Shown: piece by piece, positions 32,669 to 41,308 of the stretch
How the letters are laid out: each line of letters starts with the position of its first letter
Numbering within the stretch: the first letter of the stretch is position 1
Source of the DNA: Curtobacterium sp. MCBA15_008
GTDB taxonomy: Bacteria; Actinomycetota; Actinomycetes; Actinomycetales; Microbacteriaceae
Direction: 5' to 3'
Assembly (NCBI RefSeq): GCF_001865065.1
Contig: NZ_MJGN01000056.1
Coordinates: 17,424 to 81,423 of the forward strand
Length of the DNA: 64,000 nucleotides
The notes under the pieces: model-generated
The model's database searches: none
What the model saw: only the letters and a program-made list of their open reading frames with translations
Told to the model about the DNA's origin: nothing
Position numbers and translations under genes: made by a program

Positions 32669-33260
32669 GTCTCACATCGTAGACGACGAGCAACGCCTCG
32701 GCGAACGGCTGCAGCGCCTCCGCACCGAGCGGAAGTGGAGCCTGACCGAACTCGCGGAGGAGTCGGGGGTCTCCCGCGCGATGATCAACCGCGTCGAGCG
32801 TGGGGTGTCCAGCCCGACCGCGACCATCCTCGGCCGGTTGTCCGGCGCCTTCGGGCTCACCGTGTCACAGCTGCTCGACGAAGCCCTCGACCACGAGGTG
32901 CCCCGGGGAGCCGATCCCGACGACGCGCGCGGCGTCCAGCGCGGCGCGACCGCGGACTCCTGGACCGATCCCGAGACCGGGTACCGGCGCCGTCCGGTCT
33001 CGAGCGCGTCCTTCCCCGCGGACGTGACCGAGGTGCGCCTCCCGGCCGGCCGCGAGGTCGCCTACCCGGCGTCGGCGTACGCGTTCCTGCGGCACTGCAT
33101 CTGGGTGGTCGACGGAACCCTGGAGGTCGTCGTCGGCGGCGAGTCCACCCGGCTCGGCGCAGGGGACCGGATCGAGCTCGGGGAGCCTGCCGACGTCGTG
33201 TACCGGAACCCCGGCGAGGACCCCGTGCGGTACGTCGTCGTCGTGGTCCGGGGGCAGTAG
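32667..33260 (+). CDS. XRE-family regulator with cupin domain
   Basis: A 197-residue regulator. The N-terminal helix-turn-helix (LGERLQRLRTERKWSLTELAEESGVSRAMINRVERGVSSPTATILGRL) is followed by a C-terminal cupin (about residues 110-197, with RLGAGDRIELGEPADVVYRNPGEDPVRYVVVV). This HTH-cupin layout is typical of PuuR/SutR-like repressors that sense small amines or amino acids. It is divergent from the GNAT gene with overlapping start codons and probably controls it. TATGCT 6 nt before the ATG suggests a leaderless mRNA. Confidence 0.92.
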   Translation: MSHIVDDEQRLGERLQRLRTERKWSLTELAEESGVSRAMINRVERGVSSPTATILGRLSGAFGLTVSQLLDEALDHEVPRGADPDDARGVQRGATADSWTDPETGYRRRPVSSASFPADVTEVRLPAGREVAYPASAYAFLRHCIWVVDGTLEVVVGGESTRLGAGDRIELGEPADVVYRNPGEDPVRYVVVVVRGQ

Positions 33261-33282
33261 GCGCAGGAATAGGATCGGTTCC

Positions 33283-33771
33283 ATGCGCATCCACCTCGGA
33301 ACGGACCACGCCGGCCTCGAGTTCAACAAGACCCTCAACGCCCACCTCACCGAAGCCGGGCACGAGGTGGTGGACCACGGTCCGACCGAGTACGACGCGC
33401 TCGACGACTACCCCTCGTTCTGCATCAACGCCGCGCACGCCGTGGTGCAGGACCAGCGCGCGGGTGTCCAGGCGCTCGGCGTCGTGTTCGGTGGCTCCGG
33501 CAACGGCGAGCAGATCGCCGCGAACAAGGTCGAGGGCATCCGGGCAGCGCTCGTCTGGAACGAGTCGACGGCGCTCCTGGCCCGCCAGCACAACGACGCG
33601 AACGTCATCTCGATCGGCGCGCGCCAGCACACCGAGGAAGAGGCGATCCGCTTCGTGGACCTCTTCATCGCCGAGCCGTTCTCGGGCGAGGAGCGTCACG
33701 CCCGCCGTATCGCGCAGCTGGCCGAGTACGAGCAGACCGGACTGATCGCCGGCAAGCAGATCGACCAGTAA
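33283..33771 (+). CDS. rpiB: Ribose-5-phosphate isomerase B
   Basis: Interconverts ribose-5-phosphate and ribulose-5-phosphate in the pentose phosphate pathway. The 162-residue protein has the RpiB/LacAB fold: MRIHLGTDHAGLEFNKTL, EVVDHGPTEYDALDDYP, VFGGSGNGEQIAANKVEGIRAAL (phosphate-binding GGSGNG) and ARQHNDANVISIGARQHTEEEAI. In this actinobacterial variant the usual active-site Cys position is occupied by Ser in GGSGNG. TAGGAT lies 7 nt before the ATG, so the transcript is leaderless. The DNA glycosylase gene follows 28 bp later with its own promoter. Confidence 0.96.
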   Translation: MRIHLGTDHAGLEFNKTLNAHLTEAGHEVVDHGPTEYDALDDYPSFCINAAHAVVQDQRAGVQALGVVFGGSGNGEQIAANKVEGIRAALVWNESTALLARQHNDANVISIGARQHTEEEAIRFVDLFIAEPFSGEERHARRIAQLAEYEQTGLIAGKQIDQ

Positions 33772-33799
33772 CGTCAGCGGCCGCGAGTAGACAAGAGCA

Positions 33800-34729
33800 A
33801 TGCCCGAGGGTCACTCCGTCCACCGCATCGCCAACCAGTTCTCCCGGCACTTCGTCGGCAAACGCTGCGAGGTGTCGAGCCCGCAGGGGCGCTTCGCCGC
33901 CGGCGCGGCACAGCTCGACGGCAAGAAGATGATCGCCGCCCGCGCCGTAGCGAAGCAGATGTTCCTCGAGTTCGAAGGGGACCTGTTCCTCCGTGTCCAC
34001 CTCGGACTGTACGGAGCGTGGGACTTCGCGGGCGACCTGTCGACCGCGACCGCCCTGTCGGCGGACGACGACGGCGAGGAGTCGCTCACGTCGATCGGAG
34101 CACCCCGCCTGGCGCGCTACCGGATGGCCGAGCAGGAAAAGGTGGAGGACCCGATCGAGTCCTTCCCGCCGGACCCGGTGGGCCAGGTGCGCGTCCGGAT
34201 CCTCACCGACGACACCGTCGCCGACCTCCGTGGTCCGACGGCGTGCGTGGTGGAGACCCCGGCCGAGGTGCAGCAGGCACTCGACAAGCTCGGTCCGGAC
34301 CCGATGAACGACGACGGACCCGAGGCCGAGAAGGCCTTCGTGGACAACGTCCGGAAGCGCAACGTGGCAATCGGCCAGCTGCTGATGGACCAGTCCGTGG
34401 TGGCGGGCATCGGCAACATCTACCGCGCCGAGCTGCTGTTCCGGCAGCGCATCGACCCGTACAAGCCGGGCAAGAAGATCACCGTGAAGCAGGCAAAGGC
34501 ACTGTGGGCGGACTGGTCGAAGCTCCTGCACGACGGCGTCCGCGACGGCCTGATGCTGACGATGGACGGCTTGTCCGAGGCCGAGCTGAAGAAGGCGAAG
34601 CGCTCCCGGAAGGACCGGCACTGGGTGTACCACCGCCAGGGTGAGCCCTGCCGGGTGTGCGGCACCGAGATCCGGATGGCGGACATGGCCGGCCGGAAGC
34701 TCTACTGGTGCCCGAAGGACCAGAAGTAG
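33800..34729 (+). CDS. DNA-formamidopyrimidine glycosylase family protein (Nei-type)
   Basis: A 309-residue Fpg/Nei base-excision enzyme. It starts PEGHSVHRIANQF: the catalytic Pro2-Glu3 is present after Met removal, and the PEGHS form is typical of actinobacterial Nei-like enzymes. H2TH-domain segments NVRKRNVAIGQLLMDQSVVAGIGNIYRAELLF and the C-terminal zinc finger CRVCGTEIRMADMAGRKLYWCPKDQ are intact. It excises oxidised pyrimidines or formamidopyrimidines. TAGACA is 6 nt before the ATG, giving a leaderless mRNA. Confidence 0.95.
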   Translation: MPEGHSVHRIANQFSRHFVGKRCEVSSPQGRFAAGAAQLDGKKMIAARAVAKQMFLEFEGDLFLRVHLGLYGAWDFAGDLSTATALSADDDGEESLTSIGAPRLARYRMAEQEKVEDPIESFPPDPVGQVRVRILTDDTVADLRGPTACVVETPAEVQQALDKLGPDPMNDDGPEAEKAFVDNVRKRNVAIGQLLMDQSVVAGIGNIYRAELLFRQRIDPYKPGKKITVKQAKALWADWSKLLHDGVRDGLMLTMDGLSEAELKKAKRSRKDRHWVYHRQGEPCRVCGTEIRMADMAGRKLYWCPKDQK

Positions 34730-34776
34730 CGCGGGTCCGGAGCCGCCGACACCCGCGCCACGGGCACACCGCCGCG

Positions 34777-36255
34777 TCACACCTCGCGGTGGGTGAACCG
34801 CCCCTCGATCGCGGTGGCGAGCACCCGCATCGTCCGCAGCGCGGCCGATGGCAGCCCGGCAGCGAGCGGGTCGGCCTCGACGAGCACGAGGTCCGCGACG
34901 TCCCCGACGGCCACCGAGGCCCGGCCACCGTCCGTCGACCCCCGCCACGCGGTCAGGGCCGACAGCCGTTCCGTCGGATGCCAGGGCTCCCGGCCGTCCC
35001 GGTCGCGCCCGACGGCCGCCGCCATCGACACCCACGGGTCGAGCGGCGCGACCGGGGCGTCCGATCCGAGCACGAGCCGCGCACCGGCACGGTCGAGTGA
35101 CGCGAACGCGAACGCACGGTCGGTCTGTCCCGCCCAGTGCCGATCGGCGATGTCCCGGTCGTCCATGGCGTGCTCGGGCTGCACCGAGGCCGTGACCCCG
35201 AGCCGCGCGAACCGTTCGAGGTCGGCGGTGTCGAGCAGCTGCGCGTGCTCGATCGTGCCGCGGGTGCCGACCGCCTCGAACACGTCGAGCGCGAGCGTGT
35301 TCGCCCGGTCGCCGATGGCGTGGACCGCCGGGGTCAGCCCGGCGGCCACCGCTCGCCGGGTGATCGCCACGAGCTCGTCGAAGGGCCAGGCCAGCACGCC
35401 GGAACCGTCGGCGTTCGCCGCGGTCCGGGTGCCGAGCGACCCGTCGGAGATGACCTTGAACGGCCCCATCCGGACGAGTCCGCGGGTGCCGTCGACGACG
35501 TCCCCGGTGCGGAGTCCGCGAGCGATGACCGCGTCGAGCTCGGCCGGGTAGACGCCCGACCCGACCCGTAGGCCGTCCGTCCCCGCGTGCACGCGGCGGG
35601 TCCAGCGGTCGAGGCCGAACACCATCTCGAGGTCGACCACGCGGGTCACCCCGCGGGCGCTCGCCGCCTCGACGGCGTCGGCCACGTACCCGTCGAGCAC
35701 GTCGTCCGGCACCCGCGAGAGGGCACCGGTCACGTCGAACGCGTCCTGCTCGCGCAGGATCCCGTCCTCGGTCGCGACGAGCGGTCGGCCGACGACCTCC
35801 GAGAAGTGCGCGAGGGCGCTGGTGCTGCACCAGACGGCGTGCAGGTCGGCGCTGATGACGACGACCGGGAGGCGCGGCGCGGCCTGGTCGAGCAGCTCGC
35901 GCCGGGCGGGACGCGGCCACAACCCGTCGCGGTAGCCGTGTCCGACCAGCACGCGGTCCGCCACGCCGGTCCGGGCCACCTCCGCGAGGAGGGCTGCGGT
36001 GGACTCCGCCGAGTCGCAGGCGGAGACGTCGACGCGGCGGCGGACGAGGGCCCACTGGTCGAAGTGCACGTGGTGGTCGACGAGGCCGGGCGCGAGCCAG
36101 GCACCGGCTGCCTCGACGACGTCGGTGTCGGGGCCGGCCGCGTCGAGCGTGCCGGCGGGCGCGACGTCGGTGACCCGCCCGTCGACGATGCGGACGTCGG
36201 CGGGGGCGCCGGACGTGCCCACCCGGCGGACGGTGCGGAGCAGGACTTCGCTCAC
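34777..36255 (-). CDS. Amidohydrolase family protein (YtcJ-like)
   Basis: A 492-residue metal-dependent hydrolase. APGLVDHHVHFDQWAL supplies the HxH metal site. HAIGDRAN and ASVQPEHAMDDRDIADRHWAGQ, with RLVLGSDAPVAPLDPWVSM (final Asp), are the signatures of the YtcJ/exoenzyme-regulatory AepA branch. It hydrolyses amide or ester bonds of unknown small substrates in the cytoplasm. The GTG start overlaps the stop of the PaiB-like gene (GTGA), so the two are an operon. Confidence 0.9.
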   Translation of the reverse strand: MSEVLLRTVRRVGTSGAPADVRIVDGRVTDVAPAGTLDAAGPDTDVVEAAGAWLAPGLVDHHVHFDQWALVRRRVDVSACDSAESTAALLAEVARTGVADRVLVGHGYRDGLWPRPARRELLDQAAPRLPVVVISADLHAVWCSTSALAHFSEVVGRPLVATEDGILREQDAFDVTGALSRVPDDVLDGYVADAVEAASARGVTRVVDLEMVFGLDRWTRRVHAGTDGLRVGSGVYPAELDAVIARGLRTGDVVDGTRGLVRMGPFKVISDGSLGTRTAANADGSGVLAWPFDELVAITRRAVAAGLTPAVHAIGDRANTLALDVFEAVGTRGTIEHAQLLDTADLERFARLGVTASVQPEHAMDDRDIADRHWAGQTDRAFAFASLDRAGARLVLGSDAPVAPLDPWVSMAAAVGRDRDGREPWHPTERLSALTAWRGSTDGGRASVAVGDVADLVLVEADPLAAGLPSAALRTMRVLATAIEGRFTHREV

Positions 36256-36893
36256 CGCGCCTCCAGGCCGTCCACCCGCACGGCGTGCGCGCGTTCCATC
36301 TCGTCGGCGAGCGCCGGCGAGGCGTACGGGCCGTCCCCGCGGAGCCCCGCGACGATCCGGTCCACCACCTCGGGGGCCTTGTTCTGCGAGAGCTTCGCGC
36401 GGGCGTCGAAACGTGTGACCCGGATGCGGATGCCGACCGTGCCCTTCGCCATCCGGCGGGCCGTGTCCTCGTCGACCTGCAGCGACACCGGCGCGGGCAT
36501 GACCCGCTCGAAGTGGTCGACGAGCTCACCGAGGACGCGGAAGTTCTCGTCGTCGGACAGGATCTCCGGCGTGCCCCAGAGGTGGGCGGTGACGTGGTTC
36601 CAGGTCGGCACGAACTGCTCCGGCGGGTACCAGGCGGGGGAGACGTAGCCGTGCGGGCCCTGCACGACGACCAGGACCTCGTGCCGTCCGAGTTCGTGCG
36701 CCTGCTCGTCGGGACGGCCGACGTGGGAGACGAGCACGATCTCGTCGGGGCCGGCCTGCTCGAGCAGGAACGGGTAGTGCGACGCGACCAGGCCGGCGTC
36801 GGTGTGCGACACGATCGTGGCCCACGGGTGCTCGGCGACGAGGCGGCGCACCTCGTCGACGTCCGTCATCAGGAAGTGCGGTGTGTGTCGCAT
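36252..36893 (-). CDS. FMN-binding PaiB-like protein
   Basis: A 213-residue protein of the PaiB family (FMN-binding split barrel). MRHTPHFLMTDVDEVRRLVAEHPWATIVSH, GPHGYVSPAWYPPEQFVPTWNHVTAHLWG and GTVGIRIRVTRFDARAKLSQNKAPE are diagnostic. The Bacillus family member is a negative regulator, but biochemically these proteins bind flavin and may be oxidoreductases. Start choice: the ATG at 36893 begins RHTPHF as in the family; an upstream ATG at 36911 is possible. Its start is 33 bp from the divergent serine-hydrolase start. Confidence 0.92.
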   Translation of the reverse strand: MRHTPHFLMTDVDEVRRLVAEHPWATIVSHTDAGLVASHYPFLLEQAGPDEIVLVSHVGRPDEQAHELGRHEVLVVVQGPHGYVSPAWYPPEQFVPTWNHVTAHLWGTPEILSDDENFRVLGELVDHFERVMPAPVSLQVDEDTARRMAKGTVGIRIRVTRFDARAKLSQNKAPEVVDRIVAGLRGDGPYASPALADEMERAHAVRVDGLEAR

Positions 36894-36926
36894 GCTCCGA
36901 GCGTGGCACATGGAAGTCTGGTCGGC

Positions 36927-38330
36927 ATGTCGAACCGCGCTGCGTACGAGACCGCCCTGCCGTACATCCGGGACTGGGTGTCGTACAAGGTCTGGCAGCT
37001 CCGGGTGCCCGGGGTGCAGGTCGCGATCGGGTACCGCGGCGAGGTGCTCCTCGACGAGGCCTGGGGCTACGCCGACGTCGAGGCCGGCCGTCGCCTGACC
37101 ACCACGGACCTGTTCCGCATCGCGTCGCACTCGAAGACCTTCACCGCCACGGCGCTCCTGCAGCTCGCCGAACGCGGGTCGCTCCGCCTCGACGACACCG
37201 TCGGCAGGTACGTCCCGGCGCTCGTCGACGGCGGGTCGCCGCTCGCCGACGCCACCATCCGTGAGCTCATGGAGATGGGCGCCGGTGTCATCCGCGACGG
37301 GCACGACGGCGACTACTGGTCGCTGCTCCGGCCGTTCCCGGACGAGCAGGAACTCCTCGCGCTCGTGCTCGACCGCGGCCAGAAGGTGCCCGCCGGGTCG
37401 TCGTTCAACTACTCGAACCTCGGCTACTCGCTGCTCGGACTCGTCATCGCCGCGGTGTCCGGGCAGTCCTACAACGACTTCGTGCGCGAATCGATCACCG
37501 AGCCGCTCGGCCTGCGGAACACCGGCCCCGACTGGGACCCGGACCGGGCCGACGACTTCGTGGTGGGCTACACGGGCTTCCACACCGCCCGCCGGCGTCG
37601 CCGGATCGACCACGTCGACACCCGGGCGATGGCCGCGGCGACCGGCTTCCACGGCACTGCGTCCGACCTGGTGCGGTACTTCTCGCAGCACGTCATCGGG
37701 CAGGGCACCCTGCTCGACGACCACTCGAAGCGCCTGGCGCAGCGGAAGGCCTGGAGCGCCACCGAGGACCCGGCCGACCGCGGGTACGGCGCCGGGTTCA
37801 TCGTCGACCGGATCGGCGGACGCGACGTCCGCGGCCACTCCGGCGGGTTCCCGGGGCACATCACCCAGTCGGTGTTCGACCCGGCCTCCGGGCTGGTCGT
37901 CTCCGTCCTGACGAGCGCCGCCGCCGGACCCGCCACCCTCGTCGCCACCGCCATCATCACCCTGCTCGACGCCGCGGCGGACCCGGACGCCCCCGGGACC
38001 CCGGTGCCGGACGACGTCGACACGAGCACGTTCACCGGGCGGTTCGCGAACCCCTGGGGCGTCAGCGACATCGCCCGCCTCGGCGGCCGGTTGCTCGAGA
38101 TCGACCCCTCGTCGCCGACGCCGCTCGAGACCCCGACCCGGCTCGAGGTCGTCGACGCCGACACGCTGCGGATGACCCACGGCAGTCGCTTCGGCTCGAT
38201 CGACGAGGACATCACCTACGAGCGCGACGTCGACGGCACCGTGCTGTCCATCCGCGGCGGCGGGGGCATGTCGTCGGAGCGCTGGGTAATCCCGGAGGAG
38301 ACGCCCGAGGTCGCAGCCGGACTCGTCTGA
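36927..38330 (+). CDS. Serine hydrolase, beta-lactamase class C family
   Basis: A 467-residue cytoplasmic member of the beta-lactamase/penicillin-binding-protein-like esterases. The catalytic SxxK is SHSK (Ser67, Lys70) and the YxN motif is YSN in SSFNYSNLGYSLLG. The third motif is HSGGFPG (replacing KTG), usual for this esterase group. There is no signal peptide, so it is more likely an esterase or peptidase than a resistance enzyme. A C-terminal beta domain (about 370-467) follows the catalytic domain. Divergent from the PaiB-like gene. Confidence 0.92.
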   Translation: MSNRAAYETALPYIRDWVSYKVWQLRVPGVQVAIGYRGEVLLDEAWGYADVEAGRRLTTTDLFRIASHSKTFTATALLQLAERGSLRLDDTVGRYVPALVDGGSPLADATIRELMEMGAGVIRDGHDGDYWSLLRPFPDEQELLALVLDRGQKVPAGSSFNYSNLGYSLLGLVIAAVSGQSYNDFVRESITEPLGLRNTGPDWDPDRADDFVVGYTGFHTARRRRRIDHVDTRAMAAATGFHGTASDLVRYFSQHVIGQGTLLDDHSKRLAQRKAWSATEDPADRGYGAGFIVDRIGGRDVRGHSGGFPGHITQSVFDPASGLVVSVLTSAAAGPATLVATAIITLLDAAADPDAPGTPVPDDVDTSTFTGRFANPWGVSDIARLGGRLLEIDPSSPTPLETPTRLEVVDADTLRMTHGSRFGSIDEDITYERDVDGTVLSIRGGGGMSSERWVIPEETPEVAAGLV

Positions 38331-38406
38331 TCTCGGGGACGAGCGCGGCGGGGTCGGTCGGCACTGCCCGTCGGCGCGGTGGGTCCGTGCGGTGCGGTGG
38401 GTCCGG

Positions 38407-38988
38407 TCAGCGGACCTGAGCGGTGTCCCAGAGGTGCGCGGCACCGGCACGGACCGGGCGGAACAGCGGCACGGCGACGAGGAGCGCGGCCGCGAGGTAG
38501 GCGACCGTCTGCAAGACGTACGGCAGGGCGACCGCCACGTCGAGCGCGACCTGCGACAGGGCCACCAGCGGGATCGTCGAGAGCGCCAGGAGCGTCACGA
38601 ACCACCCCACCGCTGCGACCACGACGGTCCAGCCCAGCGCCCGGCGCGTGCCCCGTGCGGCTCGGGCCACGATGACGCCCGCGGCCACCAGCGCACCCTG
38701 GGCGACGACCACGAGCACGGTGATCGCGATCCCGGAGACGGCCGACGACAGCGCGAACGCCAGGACCGAGACCGCGACGGCGAGCAGCGCGCGGTCCGCT
38801 GCGCGCCAGGCCGCGACTCCAGTGACGAGCGCTGCGATGCCGGCGAGCACCGCACCAGCGGCGAGCAGCGCCCGGGGCGGGTCCCACTGCGTGAGCACGA
38901 CCGCAGCCGCGATGCCGCTCAGCGCTGCGAGGACGGTGGCAACCGTGGCGGCCAGTGCGATCAGACGTTCCCCCGTGACGTGTTGCAT
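38407..38988 (-). CDS. Integral membrane protein of unknown function
   Basis: A 193-residue protein of about six hydrophobic helices (LIALAATVATVLAALSGIAA; ALLAAGAVLAGIAALVTGVA; LLAVAVSVLAFALSSAVSGI; and others), with little hydrophilic sequence. The ATG at 38988 is chosen because upstream frame extension is antisense to the histidine-kinase gene. It is divergent from that kinase and convergent with the serine hydrolase. Function unknown; possibly accessory to the two-component system. Confidence 0.8.
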   Translation of the reverse strand: MQHVTGERLIALAATVATVLAALSGIAAAVVLTQWDPPRALLAAGAVLAGIAALVTGVAAWRAADRALLAVAVSVLAFALSSAVSGIAITVLVVVAQGALVAAGVIVARAARGTRRALGWTVVVAAVGWFVTLLALSTIPLVALSQVALDVAVALPYVLQTVAYLAAALLVAVPLFRPVRAGAAHLWDTAQVR

Positions 38989-39084
38989 GTCGGGCACGAT
39001 ACGCCGAAGCGGGGGATAACCCCACCCCGGGTCCGGGAGGGGGCAGGATGGGGGAACGAGCCCGCGATCGCGAGGCTTGGTGTC

Positions 39085-40596
39085 ATGACCGACACCGCCC
39101 GCCTCGACCAGGCCGAGACCGTCCCGCTGAACGACTCCGTGCCACCAGGAGCCACCGAACCGATGCCCTCGCAGCCGAACACCGCGCCGACGGACCAGAC
39201 GCCGCCGTCGTGGTCGTCGACCCCGCCGCCGACCGGACCCGGCTCCGGCTTCGGCTCGGGCGCAGGCGCAGGCGCGGGCTCGGGGATGACCGCGGGTGCG
39301 TTCTACCGCGACGCCTGGCGCCGGCTGCCCCGCGACTTCGGGTACATGGCGCTCACCGCGGTGCTGCTCGGCACGCTGTACGCAGCCTTCCCCGCGGCGA
39401 TCTTCGGCGGCGGGCTCCACGACCTCTTCAACCCGTTCGTGCTGCTGATGTTCTTCATCGCGCTCTTCGTCGCACGGTGGCTCGGCCAGTTCGAGAAGCT
39501 CCGCATCGGCTGGGCCGACCCCAGTCCGATCCGCCCGGTGGACTGGACGCCGCGCTGGCAGCAGAACTGGTGGACCCGCACCGGCTCCGCGGTCGCGAAC
39601 CCGCACTACTGGCTGTACCTGCTGCACGCCGCCGTCGTGTACCCGCTCGCCGCGCTCTTCACCGTGGGTGCCGGAGCGCTCCTGTTCGCCGGGTTCCTGT
39701 GGCCGATCGCGCTCGCCGGGGTCGCCTTCGTGAACGGCATGAGCGCGCAGTACTTCGGGTGGGACACGACGTCCGTCGTCGGGTTCGGCGCGCTCGGGCT
39801 GCTCTCGATGGCCGCCTCGGTCGTCCTCTTCCCGCTGTGGGCCCGCGGGTCCGTCCTGGCGCACTTCTGGATCGACCTCGGCCTGCTCGGCGGCTTCCGT
39901 GCGGAGCAGCTCGAGCGGCGCGTCGCCGGGCTCCAGGCCTCCCGTGCCGGTGCCGTCACCGCCGAGGGCCAGGCGCTCCGCCAGATCGAGCGCGACCTGC
40001 ACGACGGCCCGCAGCAGCGGCTCGTCCGACTCCGGATGGACCTCTCGGCCGCCGAGCGGGCGTTCGACAAGGACCCCGAGAAGGCGAAGCAGCTCATCGG
40101 TGAGGCGTCCGAGCACGCGAAGGACGCCCTCGACGAACTGCGCGCCCTGTCCCGCGGGTTCGCGCCGCCGATCCTGCTCGACCGGGGACTCGTGGCCGCA
40201 CTCGAGGCCCTCGTCGCCCGCACCCCGATCCCGGTCGGCTTCGACGTCCGCCTGCCCGAGGGACTCGAGCTCGCCACGGAGATCCAGCGGAACGTGTACT
40301 TCACCGTCAGCGAGCTGCTGACGAACACCACGAAGCACGCCGGTGCCTCGACGGCGGGTGTCTACCTCGGCCTCGTGGTCGACGCCTCGGGCGTCTGGTA
40401 CCTGACGGTCAGCGTCACCGACGACGGCCGCGGCGGTGCCCGGCCGCAGGAGGGACACGGCATCGAGGGACTGATGGGCCGGATGCGCGCCCTCGACGGC
40501 GAGCTCACCGTCTCGAGCCCCGAGGGCGGCCCCACCGAGGCGACCGCACGGATCCCGCTCGGCGCCCTCAACGGGGTCCCGGTGGCCCGGGTGTGA
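39085..40596 (+). CDS. Sensor histidine kinase (HisKA_3/NarL type)
   Basis: A 503-residue membrane kinase. After a Pro/Gly/Ser-rich cytosolic N-terminus come several transmembrane segments (about residues 85-270, with FVLLMFFIALFVARWLGQ and PLAALFTVGAGALLFAGFL). The dimerisation/phosphoacceptor motif is IERDLHDGPQQRLVRLRMDLS with His at about 306. The HATPase region has NVYFTVSELLTNTTKHAGAS and VSVTDDGRGGARPQEGHGIEGLMGRM. The LuxR-type regulator follows 39 bp later, forming a two-component pair. The signal sensed is unknown. Confidence 0.94.
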   Translation: MTDTARLDQAETVPLNDSVPPGATEPMPSQPNTAPTDQTPPSWSSTPPPTGPGSGFGSGAGAGAGSGMTAGAFYRDAWRRLPRDFGYMALTAVLLGTLYAAFPAAIFGGGLHDLFNPFVLLMFFIALFVARWLGQFEKLRIGWADPSPIRPVDWTPRWQQNWWTRTGSAVANPHYWLYLLHAAVVYPLAALFTVGAGALLFAGFLWPIALAGVAFVNGMSAQYFGWDTTSVVGFGALGLLSMAASVVLFPLWARGSVLAHFWIDLGLLGGFRAEQLERRVAGLQASRAGAVTAEGQALRQIERDLHDGPQQRLVRLRMDLSAAERAFDKDPEKAKQLIGEASEHAKDALDELRALSRGFAPPILLDRGLVAALEALVARTPIPVGFDVRLPEGLELATEIQRNVYFTVSELLTNTTKHAGASTAGVYLGLVVDASGVWYLTVSVTDDGRGGARPQEGHGIEGLMGRMRALDGELTVSSPEGGPTEATARIPLGALNGVPVARV

Positions 40597-40635
40597 CCCC
40601 GCGGGAGCGCTCCCGCTCCCACTAGGCTGGTCGGC

Positions 40636-41298
40636 ATGAGCGACGGCCCGGATGCAGCACGCATCCGGGCCGTCGTCGTCGACGACGCCGTCCTGCTGCG
40701 CGAAGGGCTCTCGCGGGTCCTCGACGAGGCCGGCATCGACGTCGTCGGGCAGTACGCCGACGCCGTCTCGTTCCTCCGCACGCTACCCGAGCACGCCCCC
40801 GACGTCGTCGTGATGGACGTCCGGATGCCGCCGACCTTCACGGACGAAGGCGTCCGCGCCGCCGTCGAGACCCGTCGCCTGGCACCGCGCACCGGGGTCC
40901 TGCTGCTGTCCCAGTACGTCGAGGCCACCTACGCCGAGGACGTCCTCGCCGCCGGCGCGACCGGCATCGGGTACCTGCTGAAGGACCGCGTCACCCGGCT
41001 CGAGGAGATCGACGACGCCGTCCGCCGCATCGCCGCGGGCGGCACCGTGCTCGACCCCGAGGTCGTCACGCAGCTCATGAGCCGACGCCGCAACCCGCTC
41101 GAGGCCCTCACCCCGCGTGAGCGCGAGGTCCTCGGGCTGATGGCCGAGGGCCGCACGAACGCCGCCATCGCCCGTGCGCTCGTCATCGGCACCGGCGCGG
41201 TCGAGAAGCACGTGTCGAGCATCTTCGGCAAGCTCGCGCTCGAGGACACCGGCGAGGACCACCGCCGTGTCCTCGCCGTCCTCGCCTACCTCGGGTGA
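40636..41298 (+). CDS. LuxR/NarL-family response regulator
   Basis: A 220-residue regulator. The receiver domain has acidic pair VVDDAV (D16, D17) and phosphoacceptor Asp61 in VVMDVRMPP, with conserved KD at LLKDRVTR. The C-terminal DNA-binding domain has LTPREREVLGLMAEGRTNAAIARAL and EKHVSSIFGKLAL. It pairs with the histidine kinase upstream. TAGGCT lies 7 nt before the ATG, suggesting that it also has its own leaderless promoter. An EamA transporter gene follows 10 bp later and may be co-transcribed. Confidence 0.96.
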   Translation: MSDGPDAARIRAVVVDDAVLLREGLSRVLDEAGIDVVGQYADAVSFLRTLPEHAPDVVVMDVRMPPTFTDEGVRAAVETRRLAPRTGVLLLSQYVEATYAEDVLAAGATGIGYLLKDRVTRLEEIDDAVRRIAAGGTVLDPEVVTQLMSRRRNPLEALTPREREVLGLMAEGRTNAAIARALVIGTGAVEKHVSSIFGKLALEDTGEDHRRVLAVLAYLG

Positions 41299-41308
41299 CG
41301 GCGGACCG

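Noticed and set aside
36894..38450. Extended start of the PaiB-like gene
   Set aside because: The upstream frame is antisense to the serine hydrolase; the family begins at RHTPHF.
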